This document shows, piece by piece, positions 1 through 6,426 of a DNA stretch of 10,047 nucleotides. The notes beneath the pieces were generated by a model that saw nothing but the letters and a program-made list of their open reading frames with translations, was not told the origin of the DNA and did not search any database. Each line of letters opens with the position of its first letter. The first letter of the stretch is position 1. Made by a program: the position numbers and the translations under genes. Source of the DNA: an uncultured Lachnospiraceae bacterium (GTDB lineage: Bacteria; Bacillota; Clostridia; Lachnospirales; Lachnospiraceae); NCBI GenBank assembly GCA_905236615.1, contig CAJORC010000348.1:1-10047 (forward strand), read 5' to 3'.

Positions 1-452
1 CCCTCTGTCCATCTGTCGCAGCCTATATATTCATAATGGGAACAGTGTCCCGTAAACGTCCAGCAGTCATGCAGTGTCCATATTATCTTTTTGCCGGATT
101 TTTTCAGATAATTGAAAAGTATTTTGAAGTTCAGGTAGTAGCCATGAACATTATGGAGATGTATTACGTCGGGGTTATATTTCTCTATCTCTTCTATAAG
201 CTTTCTGGTCGGCGCACTGGAATAAAGGGCGTGTTTGTCCGTCACGCGGCTCAAGACCCCGTGAACGACCACGTCCAGATTTGTTCCAACTCTGTAAGAT
301 TTATATTTTTCCGGCGCTTCCCATCTTCCGTAAGCGCACATGGAATCTATTCCCCTACTCTCCAGCGAATCCATGAGTCCGGTCACGAGTCTTCCCGTGG
401 AGCCTGTCCCACAGATCGTATTTATAAATAAAACCCTTTCAACTCTCTCCAT
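1..452 (-). CDS. GT4-family glycosyltransferase, N-terminal part (runs off the window at base 1)
   Basis: An open minus-strand frame from ATG at 452 to the window edge gives 150 residues with no stop. It reads like the N-terminal Rossmann domain of a GT-B, GT4-family glycosyltransferase: a glycine-rich acceptor-side loop (GTGSTGRL, residues 15-22), then NPDVIHLHNVHGYY (93-106), and WTLHDCWTFTGHC (125-137), a signature of the GT4 subgroup common in capsule and O-antigen clusters. The C-terminal nucleotide-sugar domain lies beyond the window, so donor and acceptor are unknown. It probably acts in the cytoplasm, adding a sugar to the lipid-linked repeat unit. The start is preceded by GGGGA (464-460) with 7 bases of spacing, and the gap to the upstream NeuA fusion gene is 39 bp, so it is likely the next gene of the operon. 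The plus-strand frame over the same bases is a shadow. Confidence 0.9.
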   Translation of the reverse strand, partial: MERVERVLFINTICGTGSTGRLVTGLMDSLESRGIDSMCAYGRWEAPEKYKSYRVGTNLDVVVHGVLSRVTDKHALYSSAPTRKLIEEIEKYNPDVIHLHNVHGYYLNFKILFNYLKKSGKKIIWTLHDCWTFTGHCSHYEYIGCDRWTE

Positions 453-491
453 CAAAAGTTCCCCATTATTTCTGTATTTTTAAGCAGCAGA

Positions 492-2129
492 TCAATTCTC
501 CAGGATCAGGTCTATTACCCTCTGCTGGCCACGGGCAAATTTATGAGTCAGTTCTGCGGCACGCATTTCTCTCCTTACGTTTGGTGTATCGGCGAGCCAG
601 CGGATCGTTTTTGCGATAGAATCATCATCAAGCTTTTCACCCAGGCCTAAGTTGATAAATCCGTTCTGTATTGCTGCAAATACGTGCTCTGCCTCGCGTA
701 CATTCTGCGCCATTACAATAGCGGGAACTCCCATGCTGGCAAGCTCGTAGATCGTCCGTCCCTGGCTTGTAACCGCAATATCGGCATTTTTCATGTAAGC
801 GGATACACGCTTTACGTCATTATGTATGAATATCTTCTTTTCGGGAATATCCCTGATATTCTCTTTTCCGAGATAAGCGAAGCCCGTTATAAAATGGAAT
901 TCGCAGTCCGGCATATAATCTCCAAGCTTCTGGCACACCCTGTAGAGTTTTCCCGTAAGGTCTGCCGGATCTGCTCCGCCAAAGATTATCATGATATTTT
1001 TGCACTCTTCGCTGAAAGCCTTTGGCTTCTGCTCTAAAAATTCATCTCTTATGAAATAGTAATCGGAACCTTCACGGACATTTCCGGAACGTCTCGAATT
1101 ATTCTCGTAAAGGGCGTTTATAACTACATCGGCCAGTCTTGCACCCTTTCCCATATCTTCGAAGTTGACTATCCTCGAAGCATAATTTCTCTCAAGATTG
1201 ATAAGCTCCTCCGAGGTATCAAGGACATCATTTACTACCACGTCGGGACCATATTCTTCAAGGATCTTTTCAAGGTCACTGTCGGACGAGATCACTTTAT
1301 AAGGGAAAAACGAATCCTTAAGCTTCTCTATACCCATATCACTTTTCTCATCGGTAACGAAAAGAAGCTCATGTCCCACGAGCTTATAGGCTATGGACAG
1401 GCATCTGTAAACATGTCCCATGCCGAGTCTCCGCTGTCCAATGCAGTAAAAGAGTATCTTTTTCCTGCCAAGAATCGCTTCCGCCGTGATCCAGTCCTCA
1501 TCTGTATCTATATCCACGGCTTCGATAGGCGCAGTCTCAAACACCGAAACCTTCGCACCTATCCTGCTGTCAGCCTTAACTACTTCTCTTCTGGATATCA
1601 CAAAAGCTCCGGTCTCAAGATAATTAGCCGGAAGTTCCTGTGAGTTCAGGCGTTTCTCGTAATTCTTTACGATCTCGCCGTCCTTCTTCGTCCATGAAAG
1701 ATGCGGCTTATTTACTACGCTTATAACCGTATCGTATCCGCCTTCTTCGAAATATCTGACTGCCCCGAAAAGCGTATCCGTCTTCAGTGTCGGGCTTGTA
1801 GCCTGCATTGTGATCACACAGTCATAAGTCTTTCCCATGCGCTCTTCCATTTTTAAGACCGCATCATAGATTACGGGATCCAAGGTAACTGAATCGGCCG
1901 ATAACTCTTCGCCCCTCTCGACAAGCTCCGCACCACTGTCTTCGATTATAGCGGCAAGTTCCTCGTCATCCGTGGATACGGCAATATCAGCGTCATATTT
2001 TTCCTTAAGGGCAAGTGCGTGCTCTACAGAATAGAGTATAAGCGGTTTCCCGCACATAAGGCGCACGTTCTTTCTAGGTATTCTCTTAGAGCCTCCGCGC
2101 GCAGGTATTACAACAAGTATTTTAGACAT
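492..2129 (-). CDS. neuA: Bifunctional CMP-nonulosonate cytidylyltransferase fused to PseG/SpsG-like UDP-sugar hydrolase
   Basis: The 545-residue protein has two domains. Residues 1 to about 222 are an acylneuraminate cytidylyltransferase, which activates a nonulosonic acid with CTP: nucleotide-binding IPARGGSKRIPRKN (8-21), STDDEE (52-57), MQATSP (108-113) and the metal-site region AVDIDTDEDW (204-213). Residues 223-545 match the PseG/SpsG (COG3980-type) GT-B-like fold: GMGHVYRCLSIA (236-247, with the His of the GxGH motif at 239), NFEDMGKGA (322-330), GGADP (384-388) and SQGRTIYELASMGVPAI (455-471), a MurG-like UDP-binding loop. PseG hydrolyses the UDP link of a modified hexosamine, one step before the synthase. 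Single-domain NeuA/PseF proteins are about 220-230 residues, so this is a true fusion. The ATG at 2129 has only a weak AG-rich leader, fitting translational coupling to flippase 2. The exact sugar (Neu, Leg or Pse type) cannot be read from the sequence. Confidence 0.9.
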   Translation of the reverse strand: MSKILVVIPARGGSKRIPRKNVRLMCGKPLILYSVEHALALKEKYDADIAVSTDDEELAAIIEDSGAELVERGEELSADSVTLDPVIYDAVLKMEERMGKTYDCVITMQATSPTLKTDTLFGAVRYFEEGGYDTVISVVNKPHLSWTKKDGEIVKNYEKRLNSQELPANYLETGAFVISRREVVKADSRIGAKVSVFETAPIEAVDIDTDEDWITAEAILGRKKILFYCIGQRRLGMGHVYRCLSIAYKLVGHELLFVTDEKSDMGIEKLKDSFFPYKVISSDSDLEKILEEYGPDVVVNDVLDTSEELINLERNYASRIVNFEDMGKGARLADVVINALYENNSRRSGNVREGSDYYFIRDEFLEQKPKAFSEECKNIMIIFGGADPADLTGKLYRVCQKLGDYMPDCEFHFITGFAYLGKENIRDIPEKKIFIHNDVKRVSAYMKNADIAVTSQGRTIYELASMGVPAIVMAQNVREAEHVFAAIQNGFINLGLGEKLDDDSIAKTIRWLADTPNVRREMRAAELTHKFARGQQRVIDLILEN

Positions 2130-2135
2130 TCTTCG

Positions 2136-2225
2136 TTACTTTCTTTTCTTCAATCTTTCCCTGAATTTTAAAACTACTCCCATTATAACATCATTTTTAC
2201 AATATGCCAAAATTCCGATGAATAT
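2136..2225 (-). other. Displaced C-terminal coding segment of flippase 2
   Basis: In the frame one base off from the annotated flippase 2, the minus strand reads IFIGILAYCKNDVIMGVV and then LKFRERLKKRK before a TAA at 2138-2136. That is a membrane helix followed by a strongly basic cytoplasmic tail, the usual end of Wzx-type flippases. Joined after RYAAVL of the main frame by one extra base between 2226 and 2225, it gives exactly 475 codons including the stop. The restored stop would lie 6 bases before the neuA-fusion ATG at 2129, matching the tight spacing seen elsewhere in this operon, whereas the present stop leaves a 53-bp gap. Whether the missing base is a real mutation or a sequencing or assembly error cannot be told here. 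Confidence 0.75.
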
Positions 2226-3559
2226 AGAACTGCCGCATATCTTATGAGCCAGTTGTCATAGAAATACAAGCAGCCGATTCCAACAGCTGATGTCACGATA
2301 AGGATGAGGAAATACAAAAAGTCCCTGTAAAGCTTTATCCCCAGTATTATCCTTGTCGATATGAAATGCAGTACCATAAGTATGAAATAGCCTGCAAGTG
2401 TCGTATAGGCTGCTGCTATGTAACCGTAACGCGGGATAAAATATGCATTGAGCGCTATGTCCGCAACTGCGGCGATGCAGGAATTTATCGCGATAAGAGT
2501 GGTTTTTTTGTAGAAAAGCTCAACATTTACATAGTTTGTATAGAAATACTGGCAGAGCGTTCCCAGTGCCACCGGAGGCACAACATACATAGCCGCATGA
2601 TAGGCAGGCGCATAAAGTATCTTAACGGCTTCCGGCGCAGCTGCAATGAATGCCAGCGTGATCGCTGAACCTGCAAGCATCATGTAAAGGTTCTTTTCCC
2701 TTATCGCCTTATGATCGTTTTCGTAAAGTCTCTCATTGAACCATGGCAGCCATGCATTGCCGACCGCATTCGTCACAAACATGAGAAGACTGCCTATGGT
2801 ATAACCCGATGTATAAAGTCCCACATCCGAAAAATTACATATCTCCGCGATCATATAAGTATCGATACGGGCAAGAAGAAGCATCGCAAGACCGTGCGGT
2901 ATCATGGGAAGCGATATCTTAAGTGCATAAGCCCAGAACTTTTTATTAAAAAAGCATTTTCCCCTTACTATTATCTTCGTATAGCACCAGAGCGCAACAG
3001 CCGCGCTGGGAATAACGGTTCCGAGTATCTTCGCAAATCTTTTGTCGTATGGCATTGCAAAGATCAGAGCTACTGTCAGTATTACCGTCGCAAGGGTGAT
3101 GATGACCGAGATTGCTATATTTTCTTTATAACGGTACTCGAAACGGTACTTATACTGCATATAGTCTATCGAAGGATAGACCGCAAGATATGCAAAAAGG
3201 ATAAGCACTGCCGTCCTTTCAAGCTTAAGCATTCCCTCTGCAGGACAGACTATAAAGACCGCTGCCATCATCAGGATTCCGAATATCCCCGAAAGAGTCT
3301 GTATCGAAGATAAGTATTTGTCGAATTCCTCTGCAAAATCAAGCTTTGCCCTTCCGACTGAATAGATGAGACAGAGCCCGGCTATAACGCTGAGAAGGCT
3401 CACATTATTGTTGAAATTGTTGGCATAGCCCGTTTCTGCCGTGGTTAAAAGCCTTGTATATATAGGGGCGGTCAAAATACCTACCGCCCTTATGAGTACA
3501 TTTGAAATTACATACCAAAAGCCTGACTTTACGGCCTTTTTACCGCTTTCACTGCTCAA
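2183..3559 (-). CDS. wzx: Wzx-like polysaccharide flippase 2, C-terminus probably frameshifted
   Basis: A 458-residue, highly hydrophobic protein with 12 or more predicted membrane segments of the oligosaccharide flippase (MOP/PST, Wzx) family. Family-like features are the amphipathic start GFWYVISNVLIRAVGILTAP (13-32), the ARIDTYMIAE region and a WLPWFNERLY stretch in the middle. It would move undecaprenyl-linked repeat units across the membrane. The start is TTG at 3559, overlapping the neuB stop by 4 bp (TTGA); it is supported by AGAGGAG (3574-3568) 8 bases upstream and no better in-frame start. The last 13 residues after RYAAVL do not look like a flippase tail and end at a TAA at 2183. 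One frame over, the DNA continues as a hydrophobic helix plus basic tail ending KFRERLKKRK at 2136. Adding one base near 2225/2226 restores a 474-residue protein. The truncated form may still work or may be inactive. Confidence 0.88.
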   Translation of the reverse strand: MSSESGKKAVKSGFWYVISNVLIRAVGILTAPIYTRLLTTAETGYANNFNNNVSLLSVIAGLCLIYSVGRAKLDFAEEFDKYLSSIQTLSGIFGILMMAAVFIVCPAEGMLKLERTAVLILFAYLAVYPSIDYMQYKYRFEYRYKENIAISVIITLATVILTVALIFAMPYDKRFAKILGTVIPSAAVALWCYTKIIVRGKCFFNKKFWAYALKISLPMIPHGLAMLLLARIDTYMIAEICNFSDVGLYTSGYTIGSLLMFVTNAVGNAWLPWFNERLYENDHKAIREKNLYMMLAGSAITLAFIAAAPEAVKILYAPAYHAAMYVVPPVALGTLCQYFYTNYVNVELFYKKTTLIAINSCIAAVADIALNAYFIPRYGYIAAAYTTLAGYFILMVLHFISTRIILGIKLYRDFLYFLILIVTSAVGIGCLYFYDNWLIRYAAVLYSSEFWHIVKMML

Positions 3560-4626
3560 GAGAACATCTCCTCTGTAATTATCGTATCGTCTTTTATGTC
3601 AACCTGTGCAGTCTTTCCTGTCACGCTGTCTATCTCGGAAGGTGAGATTCCGCTGCCCGGTCTCTTGAATGTAAGCATTTCCTTCGTGATAATACTTCCC
3701 TTTGCAATATCGCAGGCAGCAACTATTGAACGCCTTGCGTTTGCCCTTGCTGCGCTCTCGGTCTCCAACGCCTTTAACTCGCCATTTCCCTTAAGCATAT
3801 CCATTCTTTTGATGGCATGGAGTATCTCTATCGCATCCGCAGGGTCCATTGCATGATAATGGTCATTGCCCTTTAAGGTCTTATCAAGTGTAAAGTGCTT
3901 TTCGATAACCTGTGCTCCGAGGGTATAGGCCATCTTAGCCACATCACAGTCCTCGGTGGGCTTCGTATGGTCTGAATATCCGATATAGCAGTCAGGAAAT
4001 GCCTTCTTCAGTGACTCTATCTTTAAAAGGTTTGCATCTTCCAGAGGTGTAGGATATTCAAGCACGCAATTAAGAAGTGTGGGCTTTTTGTCGTTATTCT
4101 TTCTGATGACATCAACTGCAGCCCTTATCTCGTCTTCATTTGAGGCTCCGACTGAAAGAAGCACCGGCTTGTTCTTTTTTGCCTGATATTCGATAAACGG
4201 AAGGTTCGACAGGTCGGAGGATGAAATCTTGTAGACATTCATCATACTGTCAAGATAATCTGCCGACTCGAAGTCAAAGGCCGTTGACAGAAATTCTATT
4301 CCTATGCTCTCCGAATACTCCGCAAGTTCCCTGTATTCAGCTTCTCCAAAGGAATCAAATTTCTGAAAGAGCTCATACTGGGATGCCGTCGGCTCTTCTC
4401 TTCTGTCCCAGTATGACGGAGATGCCTTTGCCGCAAGTGTTCCCGCCTTATAGGTCTGGAATTTTACCGCATGTATCCCGACTTTTTTCGCCTCTTTTAT
4501 CATCAGCTTCGCGGCTTCCATATTTGATATTCCCTTTTCAACGGCGATATCATAATAATTTACACCGATCTCCGCAATAAGTACGAATTTCCCCTCTTCA
4601 AGTCTGCTGATAATGTTGTTTACCAT
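3556..4626 (-). CDS. neuB: NeuB-type N-acetylneuraminate / nonulosonic acid synthase
   Basis: The 356-residue protein condenses phosphoenolpyruvate with an N-acylated hexosamine (ManNAc or a 6-deoxy relative) to a nine-carbon nonulosonic acid. The TIM-barrel part (to about residue 285) has IAEIGVNY (17-24), KFQTYKAGTL (55-64), KISSSDLSNLP (133-143), YPTP (191-194), GYSDHT (216-221) and EKHFTLDKTLKGNDH (242-256). His220 and His244 correspond to the metal-binding histidines of meningococcal NeuB. A C-terminal SAF (antifreeze-like) domain (about 297-350) carries RPGSGIS, whose Arg322 fits the substrate-binding Arg of that domain. KFQTYKA resembles NeuB/LegI more than PseI. The chosen start is ATG 4626, with GGAGGG at 4639-4634 and 7-base spacing; an in-frame TTG at 4641 overlaps that site and is unlikely. 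The 3' end overlaps flippase 2 by 4 bp. The exact product is not determined. Confidence 0.95.
   Translation of the reverse strand: MVNNIISRLEEGKFVLIAEIGVNYYDIAVEKGISNMEAAKLMIKEAKKVGIHAVKFQTYKAGTLAAKASPSYWDRREEPTASQYELFQKFDSFGEAEYRELAEYSESIGIEFLSTAFDFESADYLDSMMNVYKISSSDLSNLPFIEYQAKKNKPVLLSVGASNEDEIRAAVDVIRKNNDKKPTLLNCVLEYPTPLEDANLLKIESLKKAFPDCYIGYSDHTKPTEDCDVAKMAYTLGAQVIEKHFTLDKTLKGNDHYHAMDPADAIEILHAIKRMDMLKGNGELKALETESAARANARRSIVAACDIAKGSIITKEMLTFKRPGSGISPSEIDSVTGKTAQVDIKDDTIITEEMFS
3568..3574 (-). promoter_or_regulatory. Ribosome binding site of flippase 2 inside the neuB 3' end
   Basis: AGAGGAG on the minus strand, 8 bases before TTG 3559. It lies within the last codons of neuB, so translation of the two genes is probably coupled. 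It supports the unusual TTG start. Confidence 0.75.
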
Positions 4627-4633
4627 ATTTGTA

Positions 4634-4639
4634 CCCTCC
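4634..4639 (-). promoter_or_regulatory. Ribosome binding site of neuB
   Basis: GGAGGG on the minus strand, 7 bases before ATG 4626. It decides the neuB start: the alternative in-frame TTG at 4641 would lie on top of this site and has no such motif upstream. Confidence 0.8.
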
Positions 4640-4641
4640 AA

Positions 4642-4668
4642 TCTCTCTTTTATAACGTTCTCTCTTTT
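4642..4668. repeat. Short direct repeat TCTCTCTTTT (two copies) in the neuB leader
   Basis: The 10-mer TCTCTCTTTT occurs at 4642-4651 and 4659-4668, a 17-base period. On the transcribed strand it reads AAAAGAGAGA twice, between the hairpin and the neuB ribosome binding site. GTTATAAAA lies between the copies and loosely resembles a -10 box, but no convincing -35 lies at the right distance. Role unknown; it could be a purine-rich mRNA leader or a small duplication. Confidence 0.5.
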
Positions 4669-4724
4669 GTGACGTTGCAGATAATTAACAAATCCATTTG
4701 ACTTTTCATTATCTGCAACGTCTC
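4669..4724. repeat. Perfect 15-bp inverted repeat (hairpin) after the Capsule_synth-type gene; one end of a flanking repeat pair
   Basis: GACGTTGCAGATAAT at 4671-4685 is the exact reverse complement of 4708-4722, with a 22-base spacer. The symmetry resumes at 4669/4724 after one mismatch. The hairpin starts 6 bases beyond the stop of the 4729-6336 gene in transcript direction. It has no T-run after either arm, so it is not a normal intrinsic terminator. The left arm and part of the spacer (4669-4693) are 21/25 identical, in inverted orientation, to 6395-6419 on the other side of the gene. It may be a MITE-like or palindromic intergenic repeat, an mRNA-stabilising hairpin or a binding site. 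Confidence 0.85.
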
Positions 4725-4728
4725 TGTA

Positions 4729-6336
4729 TCAGCGAACTTCGCCGGCGAGCCAGCGTTTATAGCCTTTTTCGTAGAAGTGAAGCAGTTCTTCGAGCATTTT
4801 ATCGAATTCTGCATCTTCTTTTTTGCGGCCTGCGAAGATTTCCTCAGCACCATCCATTAACTCGAATATACGCATCTCGCAGCCTGCCTCTTTAACAGCT
4901 TCGAGGTAAGCCGCTGCCGAATGGATATTATCGACCGGTCCGAAATTCCTTATGGCCTCCCCTAAGTCCTCAAATGAACGGATACGCGTGATTCCGTCTA
5001 TAATCGAGAACGGAACATCACCGAACACTATCGATCTTTTACCCATAAGTGCCGCCTCATATGCTGCGGTTCCGGTGATAGTCACTATCCCCTTAGCCTT
5101 TACTATCCATGGTTTCGGATCTGAATAATAGTTTACCTGAACCACCCTTACATTGGCAATTTCCGAAGCTTTTTTATAGAATTCGGGATCACGTTCACCA
5201 AGCATGGCCTGATGTTCTTTGACGTATAATTTCCATCCCACAGGAAGTGCCTTTGAAACCTGTTCGATAAGATTGAGCTCGTCAACATAAAAAGAAGCCT
5301 TTACGAACACGCTTGATTCAGGTATCAGATGCAGCGGCATGTAAACGTAGGTCTCGCCCTCAACCGGCGGCTCAAAATATCCGTTATCCGGCACAAGGAA
5401 TTTACGCTTTCTCATCATCGTATCCCAGTAGTGTTTCAGGTAGGGTTTTGACGGTGCGTAGAGCATACGGCTTTTTTTCTTGAATTTGATGTTTCCTGCC
5501 GTATAATCCTGATTCCAGAAGTAATTCCACTTACCCCTCATCACTCTCATTATCCAGATGAGGCTGTCTCTCTCGTATTGGGCTGTAACGGAGCCTGCAA
5601 ATTCAGGGTTCATGATATCCGATTTTGACCTGAAATCATTTATATAGTCTATTGACTCCTGCATCTCTCCATCGCTGAGCGCAAGTTTATCTTCGTATAT
5701 TTTTCTGAAATAGGGGTCTATCCCATATGAGTTCTGGAAGCTCGGATATTTGTAATATCCGTATTTTCCGTACTCAACGGTCATGTAAGGTATTTTCCTC
5801 TTATATGCAACCTCGCAGAGTATCGTCCTCTGCAGTTCTGCATTATCAAGGTCTAATATCACATCCGGCTTGAAGTCGTCAAGGATTTCAAATATTTTTT
5901 TATAATTCAGTTCAAGCCAGTAATTGTTTTCCTCGTCTGTCGTGAGTGACCAGTAATCTCTCCAGTGGTAGTGTCTGGTATTTTCCTGTGAACTCATGAG
6001 CTGAAGGTTCAGTGTCTTGAAATGGCTGTATTCCGCCTCTATTTTCGTCAGGAATTCCATATCTGCCGGCGATTTTGACTTTTCGAAACCTTCTACGAAT
6101 TTGTCGCAGATATCGGCAACGTCATAGAGTTTTACATCGGGCAGTTTTTCTCTGAATTCGAATATCGTATGCTCGTTGTAGTAGCATTTATTGAACTTGC
6201 TCTCTGACGACATGATATAAAATGCCGCAACTTCGTTTTCTTCTTTCAGATCCCTTGCCAGAAACCACAATGGCTTTGAATATGTTTCACGGCATACGAA
6301 AAGTATTCTTTTGTTCTTAAAAATTTTAGATTTCAT
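4729..6336 (-). CDS. Capsule_synth-type (KpsS/KpsC-like) GT-B glycosyltransferase, candidate nonulosonic acid transferase
   Basis: The 535-residue soluble protein has no evident signal peptide or membrane segment. Its C-terminal half fits the capsule polysaccharide biosynthesis family (Pfam Capsule_synth): TYVYMPLHLIPESSVF (329-344), LPVGWKLYVKEHQAMLGER (364-382) with Lys373-Glu374-His375, SDPKPWIVKAKGIVTITGTA (405-424) and YEAALMGKRSIVFGD (426-440). The N-terminal half has an ILFVCRETYSKPLWFLA start (11-27) and PDVILDLDNAELQR (157-170), compatible with an acceptor-side Rossmann domain. Relatives KpsC and KpsS transfer Kdo from CMP-Kdo, so a role using a CMP-activated sugar is a reasonable inference next to neuB and the NeuA fusion. 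The ATG at 6336 has AGGA (6346-6343) 6 bases upstream, with GGAG just before it. It is the only gene here with about 90-bp gaps on both sides, and related inverted repeats lie in those gaps. Another donor sugar is possible. Confidence 0.85.
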   Translation of the reverse strand: MKSKIFKNKRILFVCRETYSKPLWFLARDLKEENEVAAFYIMSSESKFNKCYYNEHTIFEFREKLPDVKLYDVADICDKFVEGFEKSKSPADMEFLTKIEAEYSHFKTLNLQLMSSQENTRHYHWRDYWSLTTDEENNYWLELNYKKIFEILDDFKPDVILDLDNAELQRTILCEVAYKRKIPYMTVEYGKYGYYKYPSFQNSYGIDPYFRKIYEDKLALSDGEMQESIDYINDFRSKSDIMNPEFAGSVTAQYERDSLIWIMRVMRGKWNYFWNQDYTAGNIKFKKKSRMLYAPSKPYLKHYWDTMMRKRKFLVPDNGYFEPPVEGETYVYMPLHLIPESSVFVKASFYVDELNLIEQVSKALPVGWKLYVKEHQAMLGERDPEFYKKASEIANVRVVQVNYYSDPKPWIVKAKGIVTITGTAAYEAALMGKRSIVFGDVPFSIIDGITRIRSFEDLGEAIRNFGPVDNIHSAAAYLEAVKEAGCEMRIFELMDGAEEIFAGRKKEDAEFDKMLEELLHFYEKGYKRWLAGEVR

Positions 6337-6394
6337 TAAATATCCTACTCCGTTTTAAGGTCTTACTCCGCAGTGATAGTTGAATTTCACCGAT

Positions 6395-6419
6395 ATTTGT
6401 AAATCAGTTGCAACGTCAC
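6395..6419 (-). repeat. Inverted-orientation copy of the 4669-4693 repeat, upstream of the Capsule_synth-type gene
   Basis: On the minus strand this begins GTGACGTTGCA, identical over 11 bases to 4669-4679 on the plus strand, and the next 14 bases match at 10 positions (both end ACAAAT). The two copies face each other across the 4729-6336 gene, outer ends at 4669 and 6419, a 1751-bp interval. It contains the 8-bp palindrome GTTGCAAC (6407-6414). Nearby AGTGA (6372-6376) and GTTG (6379-6382) can pair with 6411-6420 in a weak, bulged hairpin. No target-site duplication is seen beyond the outer ends. Confidence 0.6.
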
Positions 6420-6426
6420 TAGGATG

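Noticed and set aside
36..431. 131-codon plus-strand open frame at the left edge
   Set aside because: The opposite strand encodes a clear GT4 N-terminus with diagnostic motifs, which lacks a stop only because it runs off the window.
2711..3313. 200-codon plus-strand open frame opposite flippase 2
   Set aside because: It is antisense to a well-supported membrane protein; its product is rich in Arg/Lys/Tyr/His with no family likeness, typical of a shadow frame.
4669..4693. Integron attC site
   Set aside because: The arms do not carry the GTTRRRY / RYYYAAC core pair, and there is no integrase or cassette array.
4669..4724. Intrinsic terminator
   Set aside because: The stem is perfect but AT-containing with a 22-base loop, and neither side is followed by a T-run.
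4650..4853. Minus-strand 67-codon frame overlapping the end of the Capsule_synth-type gene
   Set aside because: It lies in another frame of a real gene and runs through the hairpin; no ribosome binding site and no recognisable product.
6337..6426. Sigma-70-type promoter before the Capsule_synth-type gene
   Set aside because: TTGCAA and TTTACA could be -35 boxes, but no good -10 lies 16-18 bases away, so I do not call one.
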